A stretch of DNA of 64,000 nt, from NCBI GenBank assembly GCA_049680185.1, contig JBAUHI010000027.1:1-64000 (forward strand), given 5' to 3'. The DNA is from CAMLHU01 sp049680185 (GTDB lineage Bacteria; Gemmatimonadota; Gemmatimonadetes; Gemmatimonadales; GWC2-71-9). The position numbers and the translations under genes are program-made. This document shows, in pieces, positions 51,107 to 60,328 of the stretch; position 1 is the first letter of the stretch; each line of letters opens with the position of its first letter. The notes under the pieces were generated by a model. It saw only the letters and a program-made list of their open reading frames with translations, ran no database searches and was not told the origin of the DNA.

Positions 51107-51782
51107 TGTCGGAGTGGTCGTGGTGGCGGCCGGACGCGGCGTCAGGGCCGGTGGCGGAGTGCCCAAGCAATTCCGCGACCTCGCCGGTGTGCCACTCCTG
51201 CTCCACGCCCTTCGGCCGTTCACCGGGCATCCGGACGTGGCCCATGTGGTGCTCGTGCTCCCCGCCGATAGCGTCGACCATCCACCGGAGTGGCTGGTCG
51301 GACTTCGCAGCGAGGGCCTGATGTTCGTGGCAGGCGGTGCGGCGCGGAGCGACTCGGTCAGGGCAGGACTCGCAGCGCTGCGAGCGGAGTGCCGCACGGT
51401 GCTGGTGCACGATGGCGCGCGCCCGTTCGTCGAACGGGATCTGATCGACGCGGTGATCGCCGGTGCACGCGCGGGAGACGGCATCGTGCCGGCCATTCCC
51501 GAGGGCGATACGCTCAAGCAGGTGAGTGCGGACGGCCAGACGGTCGAACGCACGGTGCCGCGGGAGCGACTCTGGCGGGCGCAGACCCCACAGGGCTTCC
51601 CGCGCGAGATGCTCGCGTCCGCCTACGCTCGCCCGCGCTCCCCCTCCGCCACCGACGATGCCGGCGTCGTCGAGGCGGGGGGCGGACGAGTGCGCGTCAT
51701 CCCGGGTTCTCCCCGGAACATCAAAGTCACCTCGCCCGCCGATCTCGAACTGGCGGAACTCCTGGCTGGGGCGCCGCGATGA
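51096..51782 (+). CDS. ispD: IspD, MEP cytidylyltransferase
   Basis: The 228-residue enzyme of non-mevalonate isoprenoid synthesis has VVVVAAGRGVRAGGGVPKQF (CTP-binding loop), VHDGARPFV and RAQTPQGFPREML. The N-terminus is compact. The best start is TTG at 51096 (LPRDVGVVVVAAG), 11 bases inside the radA end. GTG 51114 is the next option but would leave no residues before the first strand. IspF is not adjacent. Confidence 0.9.
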   Translation: MPRDVGVVVVAAGRGVRAGGGVPKQFRDLAGVPLLLHALRPFTGHPDVAHVVLVLPADSVDHPPEWLVGLRSEGLMFVAGGAARSDSVRAGLAALRAECRTVLVHDGARPFVERDLIDAVIAGARAGDGIVPAIPEGDTLKQVSADGQTVERTVPRERLWRAQTPQGFPREMLASAYARPRSPSATDDAGVVEAGGGRVRVIPGSPRNIKVTSPADLELAELLAGAPR

Positions 51783-52426
51783 TCCTCCCGTTCACCGGCG
51801 CCGATGTGGCCACGACGATCCCCAAGGCCATCGCGCACATCCGGGGTGGCGGTCTCCTTGGCTACCCGACCGAGACGGTCTACGGACTAGGCGGACGGGT
51901 CGACCTGGAGTCGGTCCGCGCGCTCGCCAAGCTCAAGGGGCGTCCCGACGGGAAGCCGTTCCTGGTGCTGGTGTCGGATGTGCCGATGGCCGAGTCGCTG
52001 GGGCTCCTGTTCAACGATGCGGCACGGGCAATGGCGCGGGCATTCTGGCCGGGGCCGCTCACGCTCGCACTGCCGAGCACTGGCACCAAGCTTCCGACCC
52101 AGCTGCGGGGTCCCGAAGGGGGGATCGCCGTGCGCCACACCAGCCACCCCGACGTGGCGCGGCTCATCAAGGCGTTGGGCGAGCCGCTGACCAGCACCTC
52201 CGCCAATCGACCTGGGACTCCACCGGCGCCCGGCGCCGATCGACTGGCGGAGGCCTTCGGCGACGCGGTGGCAACGGGACAGCTGCTGGTGCTCGACGGC
52301 GGCGTGTTGGGCAATGTCCCGCCGTCCACCCTGGTCGATTGCACCGGGAGCGTGGCACGGCTCATCCGCGAGGGCGCGATCCCGCGCTCTGAGCTCCGGC
52401 GCGCCGTCGGGAGACTGGCGCCGTGA
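51779..52426 (+). CDS. tsaC: L-threonylcarbamoyladenylate synthase (TsaC/YrdC/Sua5)
   Basis: The 215-residue protein has GYPTETVYGLGG, KLKGRPDGKPF (substrate KxR) and STSANRPG (SxN). It makes the threonylcarbamoyl-AMP used for t6A37 in tRNA. It overlaps ispD as ATGA and is followed by a YwlE-like phosphatase, the order also known in Bacillus (ywlC-ywlE). Confidence 0.94.
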   Translation: MILPFTGADVATTIPKAIAHIRGGGLLGYPTETVYGLGGRVDLESVRALAKLKGRPDGKPFLVLVSDVPMAESLGLLFNDAARAMARAFWPGPLTLALPSTGTKLPTQLRGPEGGIAVRHTSHPDVARLIKALGEPLTSTSANRPGTPPAPGADRLAEAFGDAVATGQLLVLDGGVLGNVPPSTLVDCTGSVARLIREGAIPRSELRRAVGRLAP

Positions 52427-52884
52427 AGATCTTGCTCGTCTGCACCGGCAACACCTGCCGCTCACCGATGGCCGAGGCGTTGCTGCGGCGAGCGCTCTCC
52501 GAGGCGGGTTCGGCACACGAGGTGACCTCGGCCGGCACTGCGCCCTGGGACGGATCGCCGGCATCGGAAGGATCGTATCTCGTGGCACTCGAGCACGGGC
52601 TTGATCTCTCGGCGCACCGTGCCCGCCACGCGACGTCCGAGTTGATCGCGCGTGCTGACCTGATCCTCACGATGTCGCGCTCGCATCTGGAGCGGGTCGA
52701 GGCGCTGGGCGGTGCGGGGAAGTCCCATCTCCTGGGTGAGTTCGTGGGCGTGAGCGATGAGGAGGCGGAGGTGCTCGATCCGATGGGTGGCGAGATCGAC
52801 GGCTATCGTGAGGCCTTCGACCGGTTGGACCACCTTACCCGGCTGGCGGTGCAACGCCTGCCCGCGACCGGCGCGAAGGGATGA
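52423..52884 (+). CDS. Low-molecular-weight phosphatase, YwlE (protein-arginine) type
   Basis: The 153-residue protein has the CX5R loop CTGNTCRS at residues 7-14 and the general-acid DP near residue 112. Position 11 is Thr, the residue that sets phospho-arginine specificity in Bacillus YwlE, whereas tyrosine phosphatases have Ile. Its neighbour tsaC strengthens the YwlE call. No arginine kinase McsB is in the window, so the substrate kinase must lie elsewhere or the function differs. GTG start overlaps tsaC. Confidence 0.85.
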   Translation: MKILLVCTGNTCRSPMAEALLRRALSEAGSAHEVTSAGTAPWDGSPASEGSYLVALEHGLDLSAHRARHATSELIARADLILTMSRSHLERVEALGGAGKSHLLGEFVGVSDEEAEVLDPMGGEIDGYREAFDRLDHLTRLAVQRLPATGAKG

Positions 52885-53684
52885 TCTCCGGCCGGACCCG
52901 CACCTTTGCCCTCCTCGGCGATCCCGTCGCCCATTCGCTCTCGCCGGTCATGCAGAACGCTGCGTTTCGCGTCCTGGGCCTCGATGCGGTGTATGTCGCA
53001 CTCCAGTGCAATGCCGAACATGTGCCAGCTCTCGCCCGCGCGCTGGTGTCCGCGGGCGGGGGCGGGAACGCCACCATCCCGCACAAAGGCGTGCTGGCGG
53101 CGGCGCTGGCGCGCCCATCGGCGTTGGTCACTTCGCTCCGGGGCGCTAACACCTTCTGGGGCGACGGCGGCGCACTGGCGGGCGACAACACCGACGTCGC
53201 CGGGATCCTGGACGCGCTGGCTCTGGTCGGGGCACCGGGCAGAGCGTGGTTGGTGATCGGCACCGGTGGAAGCGCACGGGCGGTGGCCGCAGCGGCGGCA
53301 GAGCGGGGTGCCGCCCTCGCCGTTCGATCACGGGATCCGGTGCGGGCCGCGGAGTTCGGGGCGTGGGCCACGAGCATCGGCGTCGCGGCCGTCGAACCAT
53401 CGGAGTGCGACGTGCTCATCAATGCCACACCGCTCGGCCTGAAGAGTGGCGACGCGTTGCCGGTGCGGCTCCAGGATCACCCGCATGCCAAGTGGGCGCT
53501 GGACCTGGTCTATGCACCGGCGACGACACCGTGGGTGCGGGCGGCGGTCCGTGGCGGTCTCAGAGCAGCGGACGGACGCGAGGTCCTCGTGGGACAGGGA
53601 CGGCGGGCGTTGGAGCGTTGGTTCCCCGGCACTCGCGCACCAGTCGATGTGATGCGCGCGGCGGTGCGGCGTGCCTTGGAGTGA
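52881..53684 (+). CDS. aroE: Shikimate dehydrogenase
   Basis: The 267-residue enzyme reduces 3-dehydroshikimate with NADPH. It has SLSPVMQNAAFR, the catalytic Lys in TIPHKG, Asp in GDNTDVAG, and nucleotide loop GTGGSARAVAAA. ATG overlaps the phosphatase stop as ATGA and it overlaps the next gene by 14 bases. Confidence 0.94.
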   Translation: MISGRTRTFALLGDPVAHSLSPVMQNAAFRVLGLDAVYVALQCNAEHVPALARALVSAGGGGNATIPHKGVLAAALARPSALVTSLRGANTFWGDGGALAGDNTDVAGILDALALVGAPGRAWLVIGTGGSARAVAAAAAERGAALAVRSRDPVRAAEFGAWATSIGVAAVEPSECDVLINATPLGLKSGDALPVRLQDHPHAKWALDLVYAPATTPWVRAAVRGGLRAADGREVLVGQGRRALERWFPGTRAPVDVMRAAVRRALE

Positions 53685-54381
53685 ACTGGCCGCCACAGCG
53701 TCCGCGCTCGATCGCTGGCTCCTGCCTGGGGAGTGCCTGCTGTGCCGCGGACCCGCCGGTGTCTCCGATGAGCTGGTGTGCGATCGCTGCCGGCTTGCGT
53801 GGAGGCCGGTCCCGCCGCCTTGGTGCGCGCGCTGCGGCCAGCCACTCGAGGCGGGGATCGCATGTCGCCTCTGCGCCTGGTGGCCGGCCACGCTCGGTCA
53901 GGTCCGGAGTGCCGTGTGGCTGGAGGATGGCGCGCGCCGGGCGGTGCATTGTCTCAAGTACGAGGGTTGGTGGCGGGTCACCGTACCGATGGCGCGAGCG
54001 ATGAAGGACCTCGAGCCGCTTGCCGGGCCGATTATCTTGGTAGCAGTGCCGTTAGCCCCGAAGCGGTTGCGGACGCGAGGGTATAACCAGAGCGAGCGGC
54101 TGGCGGCGGCACTGGCGCGCACCATCGGTCGGCCGGTGGCTTCGGCACTGCGCCGGGTCCGCGAGACGCCGACGCAGACGGCCCTGACCCCCGAGGCGCG
54201 GCTGGCGAACGTGTCCGGCGCCTTTGCCGCTGACGGGGTCAGGGGCCGGACGGTGGTCCTCGTGGACGATGTCTTCACCACCGGCGCCACCCTCGCTGCC
54301 GCCGCCGAAGCGCTCGCGGTCGCGGGTGCCGCGCACGTCGCCGCCGTCACGTTCGCCCGCGCGAGGCCGGTGCTCGGCTGA
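53671..54381 (+). CDS. ComF-family phosphoribosyltransferase
   Basis: The 236-residue protein has an N-terminal double zinc ribbon (CLLC, CDRC, CARC, CRLC) and a PRTase domain with VPLAPKRLRTRGYNQSE and the PRPP loop VVLVDDVFTTGAT. ComF proteins are needed for DNA uptake in competent bacteria, though the enzyme reaction is unknown. Length is normal. It ends the long housekeeping run that began at yicC. Confidence 0.9.
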   Translation: MPWSELAATASALDRWLLPGECLLCRGPAGVSDELVCDRCRLAWRPVPPPWCARCGQPLEAGIACRLCAWWPATLGQVRSAVWLEDGARRAVHCLKYEGWWRVTVPMARAMKDLEPLAGPIILVAVPLAPKRLRTRGYNQSERLAAALARTIGRPVASALRRVRETPTQTALTPEARLANVSGAFAADGVRGRTVVLVDDVFTTGATLAAAAEALAVAGAAHVAAVTFARARPVLG

Positions 54382-54441
54382 TCGGTCCGCGGATCGGGAT
54401 GGCGGGGGAACACTTCGCACCAACCTTGGAGCTGGGACATC

Positions 54442-55452
54442 ATGGCCATTCGTGTCGCGATCAACGGGTTCGGGCGCATCGGCCGCAACGTCGTGCGGGC
54501 CGCACGGAAGATGCAGGCCCCGCTCGAGATCGTCGCGGTCAACGACCTCACCGACAGCAAGACGCTCGCCCACCTGCTGCAGCATGATTCCGTCCACGGC
54601 CGGTTCGACGGCGCCGTCGGATCCACCGCTGATGGCATCACCATCGATGGCCGCCCGGTCCGGGTGCTGGCGGAGAAGGACCCGGGCAAGTTGCCGTGGA
54701 AGGAACTGGGCGTGGATATCGTCCTCGAATCGACCGGGCGGTTCACCGACCGCGATTCCGCCGCGAAGCACCTCGCCGCGGGCGCCCGCAAGGTGGTCAT
54801 TTCCGCGCCGGGCAAGCAGGAGGACATCACCATCGTGTACGGCGTCAACCACACGCGGTACGATGCCGCGAAGCACCACATCATCTCGAACGCCAGCTGT
54901 ACCACCAACTGCCTCGTGCCGGTGGTCCGCATCGTGCTGGATCACTTCGGGTTCGAACGCGGTTTCATGACCACGGTCCACGCCTACACCAACGACCAGC
55001 AGATCCTCGACCTCCCGCACAAGGACCTGCGTCGTGCGCGGGCGGCGGCAATGTCGATCATTCCGACCACCACCGGGGCCGCGAAGGCGACGGCGTTGGT
55101 CATCCCCGAGGTCAAGGGGAAACTCGACGGGATCTCGCTCCGGGTGCCCACGCCCGACGTCTCGATCGTCGACCTGACCTGCGTGGTCACGACGGCCACG
55201 ACCACCGAGGAGGTGAATGCGGTGTTCACTGCGGCGGCCTCCACTGGCCCGCTCGCCGGAGTGCTGGCGGTGAGTGCGGAGCCGCTGGTGTCGATCGACT
55301 ACACCGGCGACCTACATTCCAGCACGATCGACCTGCTCTCGACCAACGTCATCGACGGTACGCTGGTGCACGTCTCGTCCTGGTACGACAACGAGATGGG
55401 CTACTCCGCGCGTTGTGTGGACCTGATGAATTACATCGGCGCGAGCCGTTGA
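54442..55452 (+). CDS. gap: Glyceraldehyde-3-phosphate dehydrogenase
   Basis: The 336-residue type I enzyme has INGFGRIGRNV, the catalytic cysteine in SNASCTTNCLVP, and SWYDNEMGYSARC near the C-terminus. NAD specificity is likely but not decided here. GGAGC lies upstream of ATG. It begins a lower-glycolysis operon. Confidence 0.98.
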   Translation: MAIRVAINGFGRIGRNVVRAARKMQAPLEIVAVNDLTDSKTLAHLLQHDSVHGRFDGAVGSTADGITIDGRPVRVLAEKDPGKLPWKELGVDIVLESTGRFTDRDSAAKHLAAGARKVVISAPGKQEDITIVYGVNHTRYDAAKHHIISNASCTTNCLVPVVRIVLDHFGFERGFMTTVHAYTNDQQILDLPHKDLRRARAAAMSIIPTTTGAAKATALVIPEVKGKLDGISLRVPTPDVSIVDLTCVVTTATTTEEVNAVFTAAASTGPLAGVLAVSAEPLVSIDYTGDLHSSTIDLLSTNVIDGTLVHVSSWYDNEMGYSARCVDLMNYIGASR

Positions 55453-56639
55453 AGCGCACCCTGCGCGCGCTGGATGGTGCGGCGCTGGACGGCCGCCGCG
55501 CGCTGGTGCGGGTCGATTTCAACTGCCCCATCGATGGCGGCGCGGTCAGCGATGCCACCCGCGTGCGCGCAGCACTCCCCACGATCACGTATCTTCGCGA
55601 CAAGGGATGCCGAGTGGTGTTGCTGTCCCACCTCGGGCGCCCCAAGGGCGGCCCCGATCCGAAGTACTCCCTCCGACCGGTCGTGACGGTGCTCGAAGCG
55701 CTCCTGGGCGCGCCGGTGACCTTCATCCCCGATGCACTCGCCGAGGGCGCGGTCCAGGTCACCAAGCGCCTTCCGCGAGGCGGGGTGGCGTTGGTCGAGA
55801 ACACCCGGTTCTATCCCGGCGAGGAGCAGAACGACGCTGGCTTGGCGCAGCGACTCGCGACCCTCGGCGACTTCTACGTCGACGATGCCTTCGGCTCCGC
55901 CCATCGGGCCCACGCCAGCACGGAGGCGGTGGCCCACCTACTGAAACCCGCCGTCGCCGGGTTCCTGATGGAACGCGAGCTCGGCTTCCTGGGCCAGGCG
56001 CTCGACCAGCCGCGGCGCCCGTTCGTCGCGGTGCTGGGTGGCGCCAAGGTCTCGGGCAAAGTGGACCTCATCGACGCGCTGCTTCCCAAGGTGGACGCGG
56101 TGCTCATCGGCGGTGCGATGGCGTGCACCTTCTTCAAGGCGATGGGTCTCGAGACCGGGATGTCGCTGGTGGAGGCCGATCGCGTCGAGATGGCGCGCGG
56201 ACTCATCGCGAAGGCGGGCGCCAAGCTGGTGGTGCCGAGCGGGGCAGTGATCGCTGAACGGCTGGAGGCGACGGCCCCGCGTCGATCGGTGGCCCGGGAT
56301 GCCATTCCTGCCGGCTGGGCGATGTTCGACATCGACGCGACGACCGAGGCGGAGTTCGCGCGCCGCATCAGCACCGCCGGGACGGTGCTCTGGAATGGAC
56401 CGATGGGGGTGTTCGAGACACCGCCCTTCGATCACGGTACCCTCGCGGTGGCACAGGCGCTCGCCGCGGCAACGGCTCAGGGTGTGGTGACGGTGGTCGG
56501 TGGCGGCGATTCCGCCGCTGCGGTGGCCCACGCCGGGCTCGCGGACAAGATGAGCCACGTGTCCACCGGCGGCGGCGCTTCGCTCGAGTTCCTCGAGGGG
56601 CGCCCGCTCCCCGGCGTCCTGGCGCTCGACGATGCATAG
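55449..56639 (+). CDS. pgk: Phosphoglycerate kinase
   Basis: The 396-residue kinase starts at TTG overlapping the gap stop (TTGA). It has VRVDFNCPI, SHLGRPKGG, AFGSAHRAHAS, GGAKVSGKVDLID, and the ATP-site VVGGGDSAAAVAHAG. It lacks fusion to tpiA. Length and motifs are standard. Confidence 0.97.
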   Translation: MKRTLRALDGAALDGRRALVRVDFNCPIDGGAVSDATRVRAALPTITYLRDKGCRVVLLSHLGRPKGGPDPKYSLRPVVTVLEALLGAPVTFIPDALAEGAVQVTKRLPRGGVALVENTRFYPGEEQNDAGLAQRLATLGDFYVDDAFGSAHRAHASTEAVAHLLKPAVAGFLMERELGFLGQALDQPRRPFVAVLGGAKVSGKVDLIDALLPKVDAVLIGGAMACTFFKAMGLETGMSLVEADRVEMARGLIAKAGAKLVVPSGAVIAERLEATAPRRSVARDAIPAGWAMFDIDATTEAEFARRISTAGTVLWNGPMGVFETPPFDHGTLAVAQALAAATAQGVVTVVGGGDSAAAVAHAGLADKMSHVSTGGGASLEFLEGRPLPGVLALDDA

Positions 56640-57900
56640 CACGAGGAGCGCCAGGGTCCGGTTCGCGCTGGCCTTCATCATCGGCGGGGTCGGATGCCGT
56701 GCGTCCGCCCCACCGTCGCTCCGTCCCTCCGTCTCTGTGCGCGACAGTGCAGGCATCCACCTTGTGGAGGATTCTGCCGCGATCTGGGCTCCCCGCCTGG
56801 CGTGGTCGGTCGACTCCGTATTGGTCGATGTCGGGTCTCCGGATGGTACGTTCCGCGGATTCGCGAGCCCCGCCACGATGACACGGCTCAGCGATGGTCG
56901 CATCGTGGTGGCCGATGCCGGGCTCGACCAACTCATTTACTTCGCGAGTGACGGCCACTTCCTCTACACCGTCGGCGATCGTGGCCGGGTACCGGGCCAG
57001 TTCCAGTCGCTCTGGGGCGTGTTCCGCGGTTCGGCCGACAGTGTGATCGCCTATGACATCGCCGCGAGTCGGGCCACCACATTCGATCCGAACGGCGCCT
57101 TGGTGGATACCGTCACCATCCCAGTGCCTCCGGGGACCAATGGCTACCTGCCCATCGACCGCGCCGCCAACGGGACGCTGACGCTGCTGCGCAACACTAC
57201 TCCGGTGCCGTTCCCGGGACGTGCCTGGTCGGTCGCGGTCGATTCCGGGGCGGTGGTCCGATTTTCGCCGAAGGGCCTGCTGATCGATTCGATCGGTCCG
57301 TTCCCGATATCCGAGCTCGTGGGCTTGCCGGTGCCGCAAGCGGGCGGTGGCACGGTCATGCTGCCGATCGAGCGTCCGCTCGGCCGCAAGGCAGCGTTCG
57401 TGGTGCAGGGGGACACCATGTGGGTCACCACCGGCGCCATGCCGTCGATCGACAAGTACGTCGGGGGCCGCCAGGTCGGCATCTTCCAATTGCCGGGTTC
57501 CCTCACGGTGGTCCCCGCATCGTTGGTGGACGAATACAAACGCCGCCGCCAGCGCACTGGTGCTGGTCCCGTCGGGATCGTCGATTCGGTCTTCAACGCG
57601 TCGCTTGATTCGATCCCCGTCGCTGACTACCTCCCCGGCACCGGTCGGTTGCTGCGCGATCCACGCGGCGACCTCTGGATGCAGGCCGCCGGTTTCTCCG
57701 ATCTGGCGCCCGGCGATGCCTCGTTGCGGTGGAGGGTCCTGGCGCCCGACGGGAGCTGGCTGGGGGAGGTGACCCTCCCGCCCCGCTTCACCGTTCAGGA
57801 GATCGGTGCCGACTACCTGCTCGGGTCCTGGCTCCCCGACTCCGGAGGTGCCTTCCACGTGCGACTCTATCGCCTCACCAAGCCGGCTGGAGGATCGTGA
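56632..57900 (+). CDS. Lipoprotein with beta-propeller-like repeats
   Basis: A 422-residue protein with a lipoprotein signal (lipobox GVGC, about Cys22). Six-bladed-propeller-like segments follow, such as TMTRLSDGRIVVADAGLDQLIYFASDG split across strands, and VPGQFQSLWGVF. It resembles 6-bladed propeller proteins in envelope genes of Bacteroidetes and Gemmatimonadota. Its link to glycolysis is unclear. It overlaps pgk by 8 bases and tpiA by one, so it is translated in the same operon. The N-terminal part contains a GTCCG-type low-complexity tract. Confidence 0.75.
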   Translation: MHSTRSARVRFALAFIIGGVGCRASAPPSLRPSVSVRDSAGIHLVEDSAAIWAPRLAWSVDSVLVDVGSPDGTFRGFASPATMTRLSDGRIVVADAGLDQLIYFASDGHFLYTVGDRGRVPGQFQSLWGVFRGSADSVIAYDIAASRATTFDPNGALVDTVTIPVPPGTNGYLPIDRAANGTLTLLRNTTPVPFPGRAWSVAVDSGAVVRFSPKGLLIDSIGPFPISELVGLPVPQAGGGTVMLPIERPLGRKAAFVVQGDTMWVTTGAMPSIDKYVGGRQVGIFQLPGSLTVVPASLVDEYKRRRQRTGAGPVGIVDSVFNASLDSIPVADYLPGTGRLLRDPRGDLWMQAAGFSDLAPGDASLRWRVLAPDGSWLGEVTLPPRFTVQEIGADYLLGSWLPDSGGAFHVRLYRLTKPAGGS

Positions 57901-58655
57901 TGCGCGACCTTGTCCTCGCTGCCAATTGGAAGATGCAGATGACCCCCGCGGAGGCACGCGACTACGCCGCCGACTTCCTCACCCGGGTCCGGCCTCGACT
58001 CGGCAGGGACCTCTGGTTCTTCCCGCCGGCGGTGTCGCTCGAGAGCACGGTGCGCTCGTTCCTCGACCGGGCCGATGTGCGGATCGGCGCGCAGGACGTG
58101 TATTGGGAGGCCAGGGGTGCCTTCACCGGGGCGCTGTCGGTCCCGCTGGTGGCGGCGACCGGTGCTGCGGGGGCGCTGGTGGGGCATTCGGAGCGACGCC
58201 ACATCTTCGGCGAGACCGACGCGGACACCGCTCGCAAGGTCCAGGCGCTCCTGGCCGGTGGGCTGGTGCCGCTGCTCTGCGTGGGCGAACAGCTCGCCGA
58301 CCGTGAGGCGGGGCGGACCGAGTCCGTCGTCCTGCGCCAGCTCGGTGTCGCACTGGCCGGCGTTGCTCCGACGCAACTCGCTCGTGTCCTGCTGGCCTAC
58401 GAACCGGTCTGGGCCATCGGCACCGGGAAAGTCGCCACCCCGGCCGATGCGGCGCAGGTGCACCGGATCCTGCGGGCGCAGATGACGACGCTCGGAGCGC
58501 CGGGGCGCTGCCGCATCCTGTACGGTGGCAGCGTCAATTCGGGGAACGCAGGCGGACTGGTGGCCGAGCCGGAGGTCGACGGCCTGCTGGTGGGTGGCGC
58601 CAGCCTGACACCCGACGGCTGGGCCGCGGTGGCGGGGGCAGCGGACGCCGCGTGA
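57900..58655 (+). CDS. tpiA: Triosephosphate isomerase
   Basis: The 251-residue enzyme has the N-terminal ANWKM (catalytic Lys), GHSERR (His), AYEPVWAIGTG (Glu) and the phosphate loop YGGSVNSGN. ATG at 57900 overlaps the upstream lipoprotein stop by one base. It ends the gap-pgk-tpiA block. Confidence 0.97.
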   Translation: MRDLVLAANWKMQMTPAEARDYAADFLTRVRPRLGRDLWFFPPAVSLESTVRSFLDRADVRIGAQDVYWEARGAFTGALSVPLVAATGAAGALVGHSERRHIFGETDADTARKVQALLAGGLVPLLCVGEQLADREAGRTESVVLRQLGVALAGVAPTQLARVLLAYEPVWAIGTGKVATPADAAQVHRILRAQMTTLGAPGRCRILYGGSVNSGNAGGLVAEPEVDGLLVGGASLTPDGWAAVAGAADAA

Positions 58656-58664
58656 ACGCGAGCG

Positions 58665-58693
58665 TTGCCGGGACCCTGCAGCCCCGTTAATAT
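58665..58693 (+). promoter_or_regulatory. putative promoter of secG
   Basis: TTGCCG at 58665-58670, 17-bp spacer, TAATAT at 58688-58693. AAGGAG further downstream is the ribosome site for ATG 58718. Confidence 0.6.
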
Positions 58694-58717
58694 TCCGCCG
58701 CTCAAGGAGAGAGACCC

Positions 58718-59161
58718 ATGTTCACGCTGTTCCTCGTGCTGGTCATCATCGTCGGTATCCTGCTGTCCGTGGCCGTCCTGCTCCAGGCCGGTTCCGGAGG
58801 CGGGCTCGCGTCGATGGGTGGCGGCCAGATGATGGATTCCAATATCGTCGGCGGCCGCCAGGCGGTGACGCTGCTGACCAAGGGCACCTGGTGGCTGGGC
58901 GGGATCTTCCTCTTCCTGTCGCTGATGCTCTCGGTCATGTCGGCCAATCGCAGCCAGACGCCCAGCGCGGTGCAGCAGCAGCTGCAGTCGAGCCCGGTGG
59001 CTCCGACCCAGCAGTCGCTCCCGTTCAGCAACTCGACCGGCGCCGCTCCGACGGGTACGACGACGCCTGCCGCGGGCGCTCCGGCCGCTGGTTCCTTGCC
59101 GACCGGCACCGCGCCCGTACCCGCCGCCACTCCGGCGGCCCCGGCGAACAAGAAGAAGTAA
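58718..59161 (+). CDS. secG: Preprotein translocase subunit SecG
   Basis: The 147-residue protein has two membrane helices (about 1-21 and 50-69) joined by the conserved AGSGGGLASMGGGQ loop, then a long Ala/Pro/Thr-rich tail ending KKK. SecG assists SecYEG protein export. The tail is longer than usual. AAGGAGAGAG precedes the ATG. It follows tpiA, a common arrangement. Confidence 0.93.
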   Translation: MFTLFLVLVIIVGILLSVAVLLQAGSGGGLASMGGGQMMDSNIVGGRQAVTLLTKGTWWLGGIFLFLSLMLSVMSANRSQTPSAVQQQLQSSPVAPTQQSLPFSNSTGAAPTGTTTPAAGAPAAGSLPTGTAPVPAATPAAPANKKK

Positions 59162-59200
59162 GTTGACGCGATCGAACGGATCCGCGGGCGGGGTGGCCGA

Positions 59201-60316
59201 ATGACCGGCCGCCCCGCCTTCGTCTTGCTGGAGGACGGTGCGTGGTTCGCTGGCACGGCGCCGCTCAAGAGCCCCGAGGCCTTCGGCGAAGTGGTCTTCA
59301 CGACCGGTCTCTCCGGGTACCAGGAGACTTTCACCGATCCGAGCTTCCTCGGCCAGATCGTGGTGATGACCGCGCCGATGATCGGCAACTACGGGGTCAA
59401 TGCGGACGACATGGAATCGGCCGCGCCGCAGGTCGCCGGGGTGGTGGTGCGGGAGCTGGCCAAGCACCCGTCGAACTATCGGTCCACCCAGGCCCTGGGA
59501 GAGTGGCTGGCGCAGCACCATATCCCGGTCATCGAGGATGTCGATACCCGCGCCCTCACCCGTCACATCCGGGACAAGGGCGCCATGCGCGGCGTCATCG
59601 CCGAGGGCACCGGCCCCACCCCCGAATTGACCGCGCGATTGCTCGCGAGCCCGTCGATGGACGGTTTGGACCTCGCCTCCCGGGCCGGCGCCGGAGCCGG
59701 TGGGACGTTCGGGTCGGGCCCCCGGGTGGTGGCCTACGACTTCGGGATGAAGCGCAACATCGTCCGGATGCTGGTCGCCGCAGGGCTCGAGGTGGTGGTG
59801 GTGCCGGCGGGGACTGGGGCAGACGAGGTGCGGGCGCTTTCTCCAGCCGGACTCTTCCTCTCCAATGGTCCCGGCGATCCGGCACCCCTGGCCCAGGCCA
59901 TCGCCAGCATCCGTTCGTTGGGCGATTCCGGCATCCCGACATTCGGCATCTGCTTGGGGCATCAGCTCTTGGGACTCGCCTACGGAGGCCGGACCGTGAA
60001 GCTCCCATACGGGCACCGGGGTGGGAATCACCCGGTGCGGGAACTCAAGACCGGACGGGTGCTGATCACCTCCCAGAATCATGGCTTTGCCGTCGAGGGC
60101 GAAACCGCTGGAAGCCGCATTCCGGGCGCCCCGGAGCTCGAATTGACCCACCGGAATCTGAACGATGGGACGGTCGAGGGACTCCGTCACCGGACCCTTC
60201 CGATCTTCGCGGTGCAGTACCATCCCGAGGCCGCACCGGGCCCCCACGACGCCTACCCGCACTTCCAGGAGTTCCTGGATCTGCTGGCCACCCCCTCCCC
60301 GGCCGGAAGGGGATGA
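59201..60316 (+). CDS. carA: Carbamoyl-phosphate synthase small subunit
   Basis: The 371-residue glutaminase subunit has the N-terminal VFTTGLSGYQETFTDPSF, a class I amidotransferase domain with the nucleophile in FGICLGHQLLG, and the HPEAAPGPHD motif. It releases ammonia from glutamine for arginine and pyrimidine synthesis. carB is not adjacent (the next gene is HU), so the large subunit is encoded elsewhere. Confidence 0.96.
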   Translation: MTGRPAFVLLEDGAWFAGTAPLKSPEAFGEVVFTTGLSGYQETFTDPSFLGQIVVMTAPMIGNYGVNADDMESAAPQVAGVVVRELAKHPSNYRSTQALGEWLAQHHIPVIEDVDTRALTRHIRDKGAMRGVIAEGTGPTPELTARLLASPSMDGLDLASRAGAGAGGTFGSGPRVVAYDFGMKRNIVRMLVAAGLEVVVVPAGTGADEVRALSPAGLFLSNGPGDPAPLAQAIASIRSLGDSGIPTFGICLGHQLLGLAYGGRTVKLPYGHRGGNHPVRELKTGRVLITSQNHGFAVEGETAGSRIPGAPELELTHRNLNDGTVEGLRHRTLPIFAVQYHPEAAPGPHDAYPHFQEFLDLLATPSPAGRG

Positions 60317-60328
60317 GGGCCCAACCCC

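Noticed and set aside
60290..60319. Terminator after carA
   Set aside because: CCCCTCCCC and AAGGGG only pair imperfectly and no T-run follows. It looks more like a relative of the C-rich element at 2521.
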